This document shows positions 54,505-62,990 of a stretch of DNA of 64,000 bases, piece by piece. The position numbers and the translations under genes are program-made. Every line of letters begins with the position of its first letter. Positions within the stretch are counted from its first letter, which is position 1. The notes beneath the pieces were generated by a model that did no database searches, was not told the DNA's origin, and saw nothing but the letters and a program-made list of their open reading frames with translations. Source of the DNA: Novosphingobium guangzhouense (GTDB taxonomy: Bacteria; Pseudomonadota; Alphaproteobacteria; Sphingomonadales; Sphingomonadaceae); the NCBI RefSeq assembly GCF_002896965.1, contig NZ_LYMM01000022.1, positions 1-64,000 on the forward strand, given 5' to 3'.

Positions 54505-54981
54505 GTGCTGGAGGGGCTGCACTACCAGAACGCGTACATCTGCGACGATCTGGAAGCGGGGATCGATCTGTTCCGCGGGCGCGGACTGGTGAAGGAGCCG
54601 ACGATCATCCCCGTCGACCAGACAGTGCTGACACCCTCCGGCCCCAAACGCCAGAAGGGCCGCATCTGCTTCATCTGGATCGGCGATCTGCAGTACGAAC
54701 TGATCGAGAACGAGATCGACGAAGTCGGCATCTATGCCAATTGCCTGTCGAATGGCGGCCCCTTGCGCTTCCATCACATCTGCTTCCGCGTGCCGGACTG
54801 GGCGGATTTTCGCGCGCGCGTGGACGCGCAGGATTTCCCCATCGCCATGGAGCGCGATCTGACCGGGGAGCCGGAAGGCGGGCTCAAGTTCCTCTACCTC
54901 GATGCACGCAAGGTGTTCGGGCACTACATCGAATATACCTCGATGCCCGAGGCGATGTGGCAGCACATCCGGGCGATGTAA
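54505..54981 (+). CDS. VOC (glyoxalase-like) family protein
   Basis: The 158-residue protein fits the vicinal-oxygen-chelate fold, with two beta-alpha-beta-beta-beta halves. Potential metal ligands are His7 (GLHYQN), Glu in YELIEN, His in FHHICFRVPDW and Glu in GHYIEYTS. Members include dioxygenases, isomerases and glyoxalases, and the reaction here cannot be named. It begins with GTG, 2 bp after the sulfotransferase, with GGAGG upstream; the two are surely co-transcribed. Confidence 0.82.
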   Translation: MLEGLHYQNAYICDDLEAGIDLFRGRGLVKEPTIIPVDQTVLTPSGPKRQKGRICFIWIGDLQYELIENEIDEVGIYANCLSNGGPLRFHHICFRVPDWADFRARVDAQDFPIAMERDLTGEPEGGLKFLYLDARKVFGHYIEYTSMPEAMWQHIRAM

Positions 54982-54994
54982 GAAACGCCCTGCG

Positions 54995-55029
54995 CTGAGG
55001 CGTGGAGCTTCGACAGCCCCACGCCTCAG
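54995..55029. terminator. hairpin between VOC gene and fbiC
   Basis: CTGAGGCGTGG (54995-55005) pairs perfectly with CCACGCCTCAG (55019-55029) around a 13-nt loop that contains CTTCGACA, the dispersed repeat core. It lies between convergent stops and may end both units. Confidence 0.6.
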
Positions 55030-55047
55030 ATGGATCGGCGCGCTACA

Positions 55048-57399
55048 CTAGACCCGCTCGCCCTGAACTTGTCGATGGGCCTGCGCCCCCACTTCTCCAT
55101 AAAGCGTCGTGCGCTGGTACAGCCGGCGTCCGACGCTTTCGGCTGCGGCGCGCATGTCCGCCACTTCGGCCAGTTGCCCGTGCGATGCCCCGGCCGCGCG
55201 GCTGATGCTTTCGTCCATCAGCACCCCGCCAAGGTCATTCGCACCCGCAGCCAGCACGGCCGCCGCGCCATCCATGCCCAGCTTGACCCATGACACCTGG
55301 ATGGAGCTGATCGCCCCGTGCAGCGCAAGCCGCGCCACTGCATGCATCATCACCGCCTCGCGCCAGGTCGGTCCCTTGCGGCACTGGCCTTTGCGATAGA
55401 ACGGCGCCTCCATGTGGACCAGCGGCAGGGGCACGAATTCGGTTATGCCGCCGGTGTCGAACTGCAGGTTGCGCAGTGCCAGCAAGTGCCGCGCCCAGTG
55501 CAGCGGGCTTTCAAGGTGGCCGAACATGATCGTCGATGTCGTCGGCAAACCGACCCGGTGCGCCGCGCCTACCACATCGAGCCATTCGCCGGTCGTCAGC
55601 TTGTCCGGGCAGATCTGTTGTCGGATATCGTCGCACAGGATTTCCGCCGCCGTGCCGGGCAGCGATCCCAGCCCGGCATCGCGCAGCATGGAAAGATAGT
55701 CCGAAACCGGCATCCCCAGCGTCCGCGCACCCTGACTGACCTCCAGCGGGGAAAAGGCATGGACGTGAAGATCTGGGCAGGCATCCTTCACCGCGCGCAG
55801 GATCGAAAGGTACGTGTCCCCCGTGTAGCGCGGGTGAATGCCGCCCTGCAGGCACACCTCGGTCGCCCCGCGCGCCACCGCCTCACGCGCCCTGCCGGCA
55901 ATCTCCTCAAGATCGAGGTCATAGGGCTTGTCGCGATAGCCGGCCTTGCTGCTGGTCTTCGAAAAGGCGCAGAACGAACAGGCGTGAGTGCAGATGTTGG
56001 TATAGTTGATATTGCGATTGACCACGTAAGTGACGGCATCGCCGCGAACTTCGGCGCGCAAGGCATCGGCAGCTTCCACCACCGCCTGCGCCGCAGCCCC
56101 GCGCGTAGCGAAAAGTGCCGCGATCTCATCTTCGGCCAGCGTAATACCGCTTGCCGCACGATCGAGGATACGGTGCAGCCGCAAGGCCACCGGCCCTTCG
56201 TGGCGAACGCCCAGCGGCGCGTGAACCGTGCCGGGTGCGCGGTCCGCTACGCCCGGACTCCACCGGCTGTCACGCCCAAGCCACTCCGCATCGGCAAGTC
56301 GCAGCACCGAAGGGCGTATCGCAGGATCAAGCCAGCCGTTTTCCCCGACAAAGCGAGGATAGACCGTCAGGCGTTCCACCAACGGCAATCCTGCGCGCGC
56401 GCAGACCGCTTCCAGTCGCGCGATCTCCGGCCAGGGCGCTTCCGGGTTCACGTGGTCAAGCGTCACCGGGGAAATACCGCCCCAGTCGTCGATCCCGGCA
56501 TCGATCAGTTCGACCAGTCGCTCATCGTTGAGGTTGGGCGGGGCCTGCACCGACACCTCACCGGGCAGCACGATACGCGCGGCGGCGATGGTGCGCAGGA
56601 AATCCGCCTCGCTCGCCTCAATCGCTCCGGACATCTTCGTGCCGGGCTTGGGGCAGAAATTCTGGACGATGACTTCCTGCAGGTGCCCATGCGCCTTATG
56701 CAGATCACGCAAGGCAAGCAGCGCCTCGATCCGTTCGCGCGCAGTTTCGCCAATGCCGATGAGCACGCCGCTGGTGGTCGGCACCCGCGCCCGCCCGGCT
56801 GCCGCCAGCGAGGCGATCCGCACCGCGGGCACCTTGTCCGGCGAACCGTGATGGCACATGCCCTTGTCCAGCAGATGCTCCGATGTGCTCTCCAGCATCA
56901 GGCCGACCGACGCCGCGACGGGGCGCAGCATTGCCCAGTCGTCCTCGTCCAGCACGCCGGCATTGACGTGCGGCAGCAGCCCGGTTTCGCTGAGCACCCG
57001 ACCAGCGCAATGGCGCACGTAATCGATGGTGCGCGAAAAGCCCCGCGCCTCCAGCCATTCACGCGCCACTGCGTAGCGGCGTTCGGGTGCGTCTCCGAGG
57101 GTGAACAGCGCTTCCCTGCACCCCGCCGCCGCCCCGGCGCGGGCGATCTCAAGCACCTCTTCCTCGTCCAGATATGGGGCCTGAAGCCGCGAGGGCGTGG
57201 TCGCGAACGTGCAGTAGTGACACACGTCCGCGCAAAGGCGGGTCAGCGGGATGAAGACCTTGCGTGAATAAGTCATCCGCGCCGGGGTCAGCGGTCCGAA
57301 ACGGTCGTCACGCCGCGCCCGCGCCTCGCCAAGCAGGTCATCGAGGGGCGTGGAAAGGAGTCGGGTTATCAGTGCGTCATCGTCGCGTGCCATGGTCAT
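55048..57399 (-). CDS. fbiC: 7,8-didemethyl-8-hydroxy-5-deazariboflavin (Fo) synthase, fused CofGH
   Basis: This 783-residue protein fuses the two radical-SAM halves that make Fo, the deazaflavin core of F420, from tyrosine and a ribitylaminouracil. The CofG half carries C56-x3-C60-x2-C63 (LCADVCHYCTF). The CofH half carries C470-x3-C474-x2-C477 (ICTHACSFCAF), followed by CLQGGIHPRYTGDTY. Fusion is the form usual in actinobacteria; archaea have separate subunits. It is the last gene of cofE-cofD-fbiC, and its ATG overlaps the cofD stop by 4 bp. The last 13 or so codons run through a copy of the dispersed TGTCGA repeat. Confidence 0.96.
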   Translation of the reverse strand: MTMARDDDALITRLLSTPLDDLLGEARARRDDRFGPLTPARMTYSRKVFIPLTRLCADVCHYCTFATTPSRLQAPYLDEEEVLEIARAGAAAGCREALFTLGDAPERRYAVAREWLEARGFSRTIDYVRHCAGRVLSETGLLPHVNAGVLDEDDWAMLRPVAASVGLMLESTSEHLLDKGMCHHGSPDKVPAVRIASLAAAGRARVPTTSGVLIGIGETARERIEALLALRDLHKAHGHLQEVIVQNFCPKPGTKMSGAIEASEADFLRTIAAARIVLPGEVSVQAPPNLNDERLVELIDAGIDDWGGISPVTLDHVNPEAPWPEIARLEAVCARAGLPLVERLTVYPRFVGENGWLDPAIRPSVLRLADAEWLGRDSRWSPGVADRAPGTVHAPLGVRHEGPVALRLHRILDRAASGITLAEDEIAALFATRGAAAQAVVEAADALRAEVRGDAVTYVVNRNINYTNICTHACSFCAFSKTSSKAGYRDKPYDLDLEEIAGRAREAVARGATEVCLQGGIHPRYTGDTYLSILRAVKDACPDLHVHAFSPLEVSQGARTLGMPVSDYLSMLRDAGLGSLPGTAAEILCDDIRQQICPDKLTTGEWLDVVGAAHRVGLPTTSTIMFGHLESPLHWARHLLALRNLQFDTGGITEFVPLPLVHMEAPFYRKGQCRKGPTWREAVMMHAVARLALHGAISSIQVSWVKLGMDGAAAVLAAGANDLGGVLMDESISRAAGASHGQLAEVADMRAAAESVGRRLYQRTTLYGEVGAQAHRQVQGERV
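55060..55080. repeat. dispersed CCTGAACTTGTCGATGG element inside the fbiC 3' end
   Basis: This is a diverged copy of the CCTGAGCTTGTCGAAGG element seen at 26058-26074. It supplies the codons for the final RQVQGERV of FbiC. Together with the hairpin at 54995-55029 it suggests a repeat pair was placed at the end of the gene. Confidence 0.6.
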
Positions 57400-58346
57400 C
57401 CTGTCTCGATACCGGCTGCGATCAGTGCTACGCGCGCAAGCCTCTCCCGGTCACCGGCGTGGCACATGACTGTTGGACAAACGGTGACCGAAAGGCCCCT
57501 GTCCCGCAAGCCCCCCACGTCAGCAGCATCGGCCTCGTCGATGATGAGATGGTCAAGAAGATCGCCGTAGTGATCGGCAATGGACGCGTTGGAAACGGGC
57601 CGCCCCAGTTCCCCCAGCAGCTTGCCCAGCGGCCCTTTCAGCGATGCTCCACCCACCAGCGGCGACACCGCCACCACCGGCACGCGCCGCCCGGCCAGAG
57701 CACTGCGCACACCGTCGAGACTGAGGATCGGATCCACGCTGAGGTACGGATTCGAGGGACAAACGACGATCGCGCCAAGGTCTTCACGCGCCAGTGCAGC
57801 CGCGAAGGCAGGCGACGGTACTGCGTCCGAAGCGCCTTCAAATCGTACGCCTGTCGCCACCGGACGGCACTGCTCGGCAACGAAGTAGCGCTGGAAATCC
57901 AGCCACCCCTGCGCAGTGCCGATCTGCGTGCGAACGGGGGCATCGCTCATGGGAACTATCGCGTGCGCGATACCCAGCTCGCCGGTCAGCCGCGCTGTCA
58001 CTTGTGACAAGGTATCGCCCGCGCGCAGCCGCCACGAACGGGCGATATGCATGCCCATGTCGCGGTCGCCCAGATTGAACCAGTCCGCTTCGCCCAGCGC
58101 GCGCAGCATGGCCATGGCCTGCCACGTCTCATCCTTCACGCCCCAACCGCGCACGGTGTCGTTCAGGCCCGCCAGCGCATAAGTCACCGAATCGATATCC
58201 GGGCAGATAGTCAGGCCCAGATGTTCGAAATCGTCGCCGGTATTGACCACCAGCGTCAGGTCATCCGGCGAAAGGACTGCGGCCAGCCCTGCGGCCAGCT
58301 TGGCACCGCCGACACCACCGCTGAGGGCAAGGACATGGCGGCTCAT
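57396..58346 (-). CDS. cofD: 2-phospho-L-lactate transferase (F420-0 forming)
   Basis: CofD/FbiA transfers the phospholactyl (or phosphoenolpyruvyl) group from its GDP-activated form to Fo. The 316-residue sequence starts with the family motif LALSGGVGGAKLAAGL, then LVVNTGDDFEHLGL, CPDIDSVTYALAGL and WFNLGDRDMGMHI. VVCPSNPYLSVDPIL and VAVSPLVGGASLKGP are also diagnostic. It overlaps cofE upstream and fbiC downstream, each by an ATGA. Confidence 0.96.
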   Translation of the reverse strand: MSRHVLALSGGVGGAKLAAGLAAVLSPDDLTLVVNTGDDFEHLGLTICPDIDSVTYALAGLNDTVRGWGVKDETWQAMAMLRALGEADWFNLGDRDMGMHIARSWRLRAGDTLSQVTARLTGELGIAHAIVPMSDAPVRTQIGTAQGWLDFQRYFVAEQCRPVATGVRFEGASDAVPSPAFAAALAREDLGAIVVCPSNPYLSVDPILSLDGVRSALAGRRVPVVAVSPLVGGASLKGPLGKLLGELGRPVSNASIADHYGDLLDHLIIDEADAADVGGLRDRGLSVTVCPTVMCHAGDRERLARVALIAAGIETG

Positions 58347-59125
58347 CGGAACATGTCCTGTTCCACCGGCCGCAAGCCGCTGACCGCGCCGGCGCCGTCA
58401 TCCCCGCACACCCACCGCGACGCGCCGCGCACGATGGCGACCGGCGTGCCTTCATCCCCCTCGCCCATCGCCAGCGACGCCATCGCCGCGATCGAGTCCG
58501 CCACGGCGATCACCGTCGCCTGCAAGGTGCGCCCGTAAAGGTCCACGCCCTGCCCGCGCCGATCCTCAAGCACCACAAGTCCCGCGCAGCCGATGGCCGT
58601 GCCAACGGTGCCGATGCGCCAGGCGCGCCCCATGGAATCCGCGATCACCACGCCCACCCGCGCACCGCTGACCCTGACCAGATCGGCGCGCAGCCGCCTT
58701 GCCGAAGCGTCAGGATCGACCGGCCAGAGCAGCACCGTTCCCTCGTCTCCGCCCGCGACGTTGCTGGCATCGATACCCGCATTGGCAAGCACGTGGCCGG
58801 TGCGATGCCGGGCGATGATCGCCGCGGGATGAGGACGCATGATTTCCGCGCTCTCATCCAGGATCGCCTGCGCCATGCCCGGATCGCGGCCCGTCCGCCG
58901 GGCCAGTGCCTGCGCCTGCTCCCCCGGTTCCAGAGAGGCCAGATCGACCGTGCGCCCTTCCACCTTGGAGACGATCTTCTGCGCGATCACACAGATATCG
59001 CCATCGCGTAAGCTGTCCCCCGTATCTGCAAGAGCCCTGCAAATGGCTTGCGCAATCGGCTGCCCCACGGCGAACATGGGCAATCCCGGCAGCGGCCGCA
59101 CGGTAAGTTCCTGAACGGTGTTCAT
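58343..59125 (-). CDS. cofE: Coenzyme F420-0:L-glutamate ligase
   Basis: CofE adds gamma-linked glutamates to F420-0 using GTP. This is the single-domain, archaeal-like form of 260 residues, without the C-terminal nitroreductase-like domain of actinobacterial FbiB. Motifs are ICVIAQKIVSKVEGR, GVVIADSMGRAWRIGTVGTAIGCAG and DLYGRTLQATVIAVADSIA. The true start is ATG 59125 with a CGGGAGA ribosome site; the open frame upstream of it is non-coding. It is first in the cofE-cofD-fbiC operon and faces the F420 reductase gene across 82 bp. If the dehydrogenation done by the FbiB extra domain is needed, another protein must do it. Confidence 0.95.
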   Translation of the reverse strand: MNTVQELTVRPLPGLPMFAVGQPIAQAICRALADTGDSLRDGDICVIAQKIVSKVEGRTVDLASLEPGEQAQALARRTGRDPGMAQAILDESAEIMRPHPAAIIARHRTGHVLANAGIDASNVAGGDEGTVLLWPVDPDASARRLRADLVRVSGARVGVVIADSMGRAWRIGTVGTAIGCAGLVVLEDRRGQGVDLYGRTLQATVIAVADSIAAMASLAMGEGDEGTPVAIVRGASRWVCGDDGAGAVSGLRPVEQDMFR

Positions 59126-59207
59126 CCTGTTCTCCCGAACGCCACTGTACGGCTGCCGCCGACGACGACAATCGCAAGATGCGAAACTTCGCGGGAGAGA
59201 TAAAGGC

Positions 59208-59858
59208 ATGGCAAGTATCGCAGTCATCGGCGGCACCGGGGCTCTCGGCAAAGGCATCGCCCGCCGGCTGGTGGCGGCAGGGCACCAAGTAACGATCGGT
59301 TCGCGCTCAGCCGAAAAGGCGCAGGCGACGGCCGACGAACTTGGCGCGGCAGGGTACGCGGCCAACGCCGATGCGGCGCAAGGCAAGGACATCGTGATCG
59401 TTACCGTGCCCCACGCATCGCAGGGCGACACGCTGGCGCAGATCCGCGACCGGGTTGGCGATGCGGTGGTGGTGGACACCACCGTCCCGCTCGTCCCGCC
59501 CAAGGTCATGCGCGTCCAGCTTCCCGCCGAAGGCAGCGCCGCAGCACAGGCCCGCGCCCACCTTGAGCCGGATGCGCGACTGGTGACCGCGTTCCACAAC
59601 GTTTCGGCCCATCACCTCGATTCCGACCACGCGATCGACTGCGACGTGCTGGTATTCTCGGACGACGTTGCCGCACGCCAGACGGTGGTTGACCTGTGCC
59701 CCGGCATGGGCCTGCGCGGTCTGTCGGGTGGTGCGCTTGCCAACTCGGCCGCGGCAGAGGCGCTGACCTCGATCCTCATCTACATGAACAAGACTTACAA
59801 GGCGGACGGTGCCGGTATCCGCTTTACCAACCTTGCCGAAGCACCGGCGATCCCGTGA
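59208..59858 (+). CDS. npdG: NADPH-dependent F420 reductase
   Basis: The 216-residue protein has the Rossmann NADP site IAVIGGTGALGKGIARRL followed by TIGSRSAEKA (Ser-Arg for the 2'-phosphate). The FNO-type segments are VTVPHASQGDTLAQI and VTAFHNVSAHHL. It transfers hydride between NADPH and F420. CGGGAGA lies 10 bp before the ATG. Its stop overlaps the GTG start of cofC. This supplies F420H2 for the oxidoreductase at the end of the same operon. Confidence 0.93.
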   Translation: MASIAVIGGTGALGKGIARRLVAAGHQVTIGSRSAEKAQATADELGAAGYAANADAAQGKDIVIVTVPHASQGDTLAQIRDRVGDAVVVDTTVPLVPPKVMRVQLPAEGSAAAQARAHLEPDARLVTAFHNVSAHHLDSDHAIDCDVLVFSDDVAARQTVVDLCPGMGLRGLSGGALANSAAAEALTSILIYMNKTYKADGAGIRFTNLAEAPAIP

Positions 59859-60436
59859 CCATCTGGGCGCTCATCCCGATCAAGGAGCAGGGGCGCGGCA
59901 AGACCCGGCTCGCCCCTGTCCTGTCGCCGCAGGAGCGCGACGAGCTTGTCGAAGCGATGCTGGGGCGGGTGACGGCTGCGACGCAGGCGGTGGTAGCGCG
60001 CACGATCCTGCTCGGCCCGGCGCGCGGCCACTTTGCCGCCATCACCGATACCGGAGATGGCCTAAACGCCGCGCTCGACAAGGCGCTGGCATCCATCGTG
60101 AACGGCGGCAGCGCGCCTGCGCGCCTGCTTGTCATCGCCGGTGACCTGCCCACGCTAACCGCCGATGAAGTGCGCACGCTGGCCGCGCTGCCTGCCGGAA
60201 CGATCGGCATCGCCACCGACCGGCACAGCACCGGCACGAACGCGCTGTCGCTGCCCTTGCCTGAGGCTGCAGGCTTTCGTTTCCACTACGGCACCAGTAG
60301 CGCGGCGCTGCATCGCAAGGCTGCGCAGGCGCTTGGGTTGAACGCGGTGACGATCACCTTGCCGGGTCTGGCGAAAGATATAGACGATCCATCCGACCTG
60401 AAGGATGCTGAACTTACATTCGCATTGGCGAACTGA
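59855..60436 (+). CDS. cofC: 2-phospho-L-lactate guanylyltransferase (CofC/FbiD)
   Basis: The 193-residue nucleotidyltransferase activates 2-phospholactate, or PEP/3-phosphoglycerate depending on lineage, with GTP for CofD. It starts WALIPIKEQGRGKTRLAPVLS, the CofC signature, and has LLVIAGDLPTL, TDRHSTGTNAL and FRFHYGTSSAALH. It begins with GTG, overlapping the reductase stop as GTGA. Which phospho-acid it prefers cannot be read by eye. Confidence 0.93.
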   Translation: MTIWALIPIKEQGRGKTRLAPVLSPQERDELVEAMLGRVTAATQAVVARTILLGPARGHFAAITDTGDGLNAALDKALASIVNGGSAPARLLVIAGDLPTLTADEVRTLAALPAGTIGIATDRHSTGTNALSLPLPEAAGFRFHYGTSSAALHRKAAQALGLNAVTITLPGLAKDIDDPSDLKDAELTFALAN

Positions 60437-60462
60437 TCGAAGAGGCCGCATACGGCCCGGCG

Positions 60463-61332
60463 ATGGAGAGGCAAGTGCAGGCAAGCGACATCGACCTGAC
60501 CGGACAGGTGGTCTTCGTAACCGGCGGCGGCGGCGGGATCGGCCGCGCTATCGCGCTGTGCATGGCGGACATGGGTGCCGATGTCGGGATTATCGACGCC
60601 ATCCCCGAACGGTGCGAGCAAGTCACCCGGCTGGTCGAGGCGCGCGGCCGCAGGGCGCTGTGCATCCCCGGCAACGTGATGGACGTAGAGGTGCTGCAAG
60701 ATGCGATCTCACGCACGGCAGACACTTTCGGGCGGCTCGACGTGCTGGTGAACAACGCTGGCGGCGTAACGCGGCGCGGGTTCCTGGACCTTGCCGAGAA
60801 GAACTGGCGGCGGCACATCGACCTCAATCTCGTCAGCAACCTTGCCGCGACGCAGGCGGCAGTGACGGTGATGATCGCAGGTGGGCGCGGCGGGGCCATC
60901 GTCAACGTCACCAGCATCGAGGCGAGCCGCGCGGCGCCCGGCTATGCGGTCTATGCCGCATGCAAGGCGGGGATCAACAACCTGACACGCACCCTTGCCC
61001 TGGAGTTTGCGGAGCACGGCATTCGCGTGAACACCATTGCCCCCGATTACACGGTAACACCGGGAACGCGCGGGCAGTTCACCGGCCCGGTAGACGAATC
61101 CGCGTGGTTCCAGCCCAGCCCCGCGCAAGTCGAAGGCATCCGCAAGCGCATCCCCGCAGGGCGCGCCGGGATCGATGAGGAATGCGGCCGCGTGGCGGTG
61201 TTCCTCGCCTCGCCCATGGCCAGCTACGTGACGGGCACGATCATCCCCGTCGATGGCGGCTCATGGGCATCCGGCGGCTGGGTGCGCAACCGCGACGACG
61301 CATGGGTGCTCCCGCCCGAAGTCACCGAATAA
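60463..61332 (+). CDS. SDR family oxidoreductase (F420 operon)
   Basis: This 289-residue SDR has TGGGGGIGRA, NNAGGV, catalytic Ser in NVTSIEASRAAPG and Tyr/Lys in VYAACKAG. GTIIPVDGGSWASGGW is near the end, followed by a C-terminal extension of about 20 residues (NRDDAWVLPPEVTE). The Asp after the second strand (IIDAIPERC) suggests NAD. It lies between cofC (26 bp) and the LLM oxidoreductase (24 bp), so it probably acts on the same substrate as that enzyme. Confidence 0.88.
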   Translation: MERQVQASDIDLTGQVVFVTGGGGGIGRAIALCMADMGADVGIIDAIPERCEQVTRLVEARGRRALCIPGNVMDVEVLQDAISRTADTFGRLDVLVNNAGGVTRRGFLDLAEKNWRRHIDLNLVSNLAATQAAVTVMIAGGRGGAIVNVTSIEASRAAPGYAVYAACKAGINNLTRTLALEFAEHGIRVNTIAPDYTVTPGTRGQFTGPVDESAWFQPSPAQVEGIRKRIPAGRAGIDEECGRVAVFLASPMASYVTGTIIPVDGGSWASGGWVRNRDDAWVLPPEVTE

Positions 61333-61356
61333 CCGCAGATCGAAAACGAGAGAGCG

Positions 61357-62277
61357 ATGACCTTCACCCTCAGCACCAGCCTGCCCTTCGACCATATCGA
61401 CAAGCCACAGGAATGGGGCACCATGGAAGCGCTGCATCAGATCGCGAAAGCGGTGGAGGCAGCGGGCTTTTATGCAGGCACGGTCACGGATCATCCGGTG
61501 CCCTCCTCGCGCTGGCTCGACAACGGCGGGCACTATGCGCAGGACCCCTTCGTCATGCTTTCGATGCTGGGCGCCGCCACGACCACGCTGCGGCTTCAGA
61601 CCAACATCCTTGTCCTGCCCTATCGCAACCCGTTCATCACCGCGCGCGCGGTTTCCAGCCTCGATCATTTCACTGGCGGGCGCGTGATCCTTGGCCTTGG
61701 CGCGGGGTACATGAAGGCGGAATACAAGGCGCTCGGCGTGGATTTCGACAGCCGAAACGACATCATGGACGAATACATGAAGGCCATGAAGCTGGCCTGG
61801 ACCGGAAAGGATTTCACGTTCGAGGGCAACGGCTACACGGCGCTGGGCAATCGCGTGCTGCCCACGCCCGCGCAGCTACCACATCCACCGCTTCTGGTGG
61901 GCGGAAATTCCAGGCGCGCGCTTCGCCGTGCGGTGGAACTGGGTGATGCCTGGCACCCCTTCTTCGTGCCCAAGGCAGTAACCGATACCGCCCGCACCGC
62001 GAACCTTGAAGGGGATGACGATATTCTTGCCGCCATCGCCTACATGGCCGCGCATTGCGAAAAGGTGGGGCGCGAAACCCCACCCAAAGTCATCGCCTCA
62101 TCGACGTATTCGGTAAAGGCCGGCTGGAATGCGCAGGAAGCGCTGGACCATTTCGCCAACCTCAAGTCGCTCGGCGTCGATGGTTCCGGCGCGACGATCT
62201 ACACCGATACGCGCGCCGAATATCTGGAACAGGCGCAAAAGTTCGGCGAAGACGTCATCGCGAAGATCGATTTCTGA
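61357..62277 (+). CDS. LLM-class, probably F420-dependent oxidoreductase
   Basis: The 306-residue TIM-barrel protein belongs to the luciferase-like monooxygenase family. It has TVTDHPVPSSRW, LRLQTNILVLPYRNPFITARAVSSLDHFTGGRVILGLGAGYMKAEYKALGVDFDSR and PPLLVGGNSRRALRRAVELGD. The segments resemble those of actinobacterial F420-dependent members rather than FMN-dependent monooxygenases. It is the last gene of an operon that includes F420 reductase and cofC, which strongly supports F420H2 as its cofactor. The substrate is unknown. Confidence 0.9.
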   Translation: MTFTLSTSLPFDHIDKPQEWGTMEALHQIAKAVEAAGFYAGTVTDHPVPSSRWLDNGGHYAQDPFVMLSMLGAATTTLRLQTNILVLPYRNPFITARAVSSLDHFTGGRVILGLGAGYMKAEYKALGVDFDSRNDIMDEYMKAMKLAWTGKDFTFEGNGYTALGNRVLPTPAQLPHPPLLVGGNSRRALRRAVELGDAWHPFFVPKAVTDTARTANLEGDDDILAAIAYMAAHCEKVGRETPPKVIASSTYSVKAGWNAQEALDHFANLKSLGVDGSGATIYTDTRAEYLEQAQKFGEDVIAKIDF

Positions 62278-62289
62278 CGCGCCGGGCCA

Positions 62290-62316
62290 GAACCTCAGGT
62301 TCCGGGCCTGAGGTTC
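62290..62316. terminator. hairpin between LLM oxidoreductase and thiE
   Basis: GAACCTCAGG (62290-62299) pairs with CCTGAGGTTC (62307-62316), a 10-bp stem with a 7-nt loop, in the gap between convergent stops. There is no T-run. A third related GGTTC copy follows at 62326. Confidence 0.55.
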
Positions 62317-62342
62317 CGGACCTGCGGTTCTGCCGCTGGCTC

Positions 62343-62990
62343 TCAGCCCTGAACCGCCGCCAGCGCTTCGTGGAACGCGCGGATGGCCGCTTCCTCGTCG
62401 CCGTTCCACACCGCACCCGATACAGCCAGGAAATCCGCGCCCGCACGGACAAGATCGCCGCAATTGTCGGGGGTGATACCGCCGATGGCAACGCAGGGAA
62501 TCTCGAAGATCGACTGCCACCATTCCAGCAGATCAAGCCCGGCAACGTGCTTGGTCACTTTCGTCGTGGTCGGAAAGAACGCCCCGAACGCGACATAGTC
62601 CGCCCCGTTGTCCCCCGCTTCCATGGCAAGATGGCGGCTGTTGTTGCAGGTCACGCCGATCTGCGCATCGCGGCCCAGCGCCTGACGCGCTTCTTCTACC
62701 GTGCCGTCTTCCTGCCCCAGATGCACGCCGTCTGCGCCCAGACGCTTGGCAAGGCTGATCGAATCGTTGACGATGAAGGCCACTTCGCGATCCGCGCAGA
62801 TCTTCTGCAACGGCTCTGCCAGACGCGCCGCTTCGTGCTGGTCCACGTCCTTCACGCGGAACTGGAAAGCCGCGACCTGCCCGGCGTCGAGCGCGCGTGC
62901 AAGGCGTTCCGGGAATGCCCCGCCAACGTCGAGCGGCGAGATCAGGTAAAGCTGCGTGGGTTCGCGCGGAATGTCGGCTTCGTCGTTCAT
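62343..62990 (-). CDS. thiE: Thiamine phosphate synthase
   Basis: ThiE joins the pyrimidine and thiazole phosphates to thiamine monophosphate. The 215-residue protein has LYLISP, AFQFRVKD, FIVNDSISLAKRLGADGVHLGQED, DYVAFGAFFPTTTK and CVAIGGITPDNCGDLVRAGADFLAVSGAVW, all standard for ThiE. No thi-box riboswitch is visible in the 105 bp upstream. Confidence 0.95.
   Translation of the reverse strand: MNDEADIPREPTQLYLISPLDVGGAFPERLARALDAGQVAAFQFRVKDVDQHEAARLAEPLQKICADREVAFIVNDSISLAKRLGADGVHLGQEDGTVEEARQALGRDAQIGVTCNNSRHLAMEAGDNGADYVAFGAFFPTTTKVTKHVAGLDLLEWWQSIFEIPCVAIGGITPDNCGDLVRAGADFLAVSGAVWNGDEEAAIRAFHEALAAVQG

Noticed and set aside
55318-57267. 649-codon plus-strand frame under fbiC
   Set aside because: Antisense shadow; both radical-SAM cysteine motifs are on the minus strand.
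59131-59198. Inverted repeat TCTCCCG/CGGGAGA in the divergent cofE-npdG promoter region
   Set aside because: Each arm is simply the ribosome site of one of the divergent genes; it need not be an operator.
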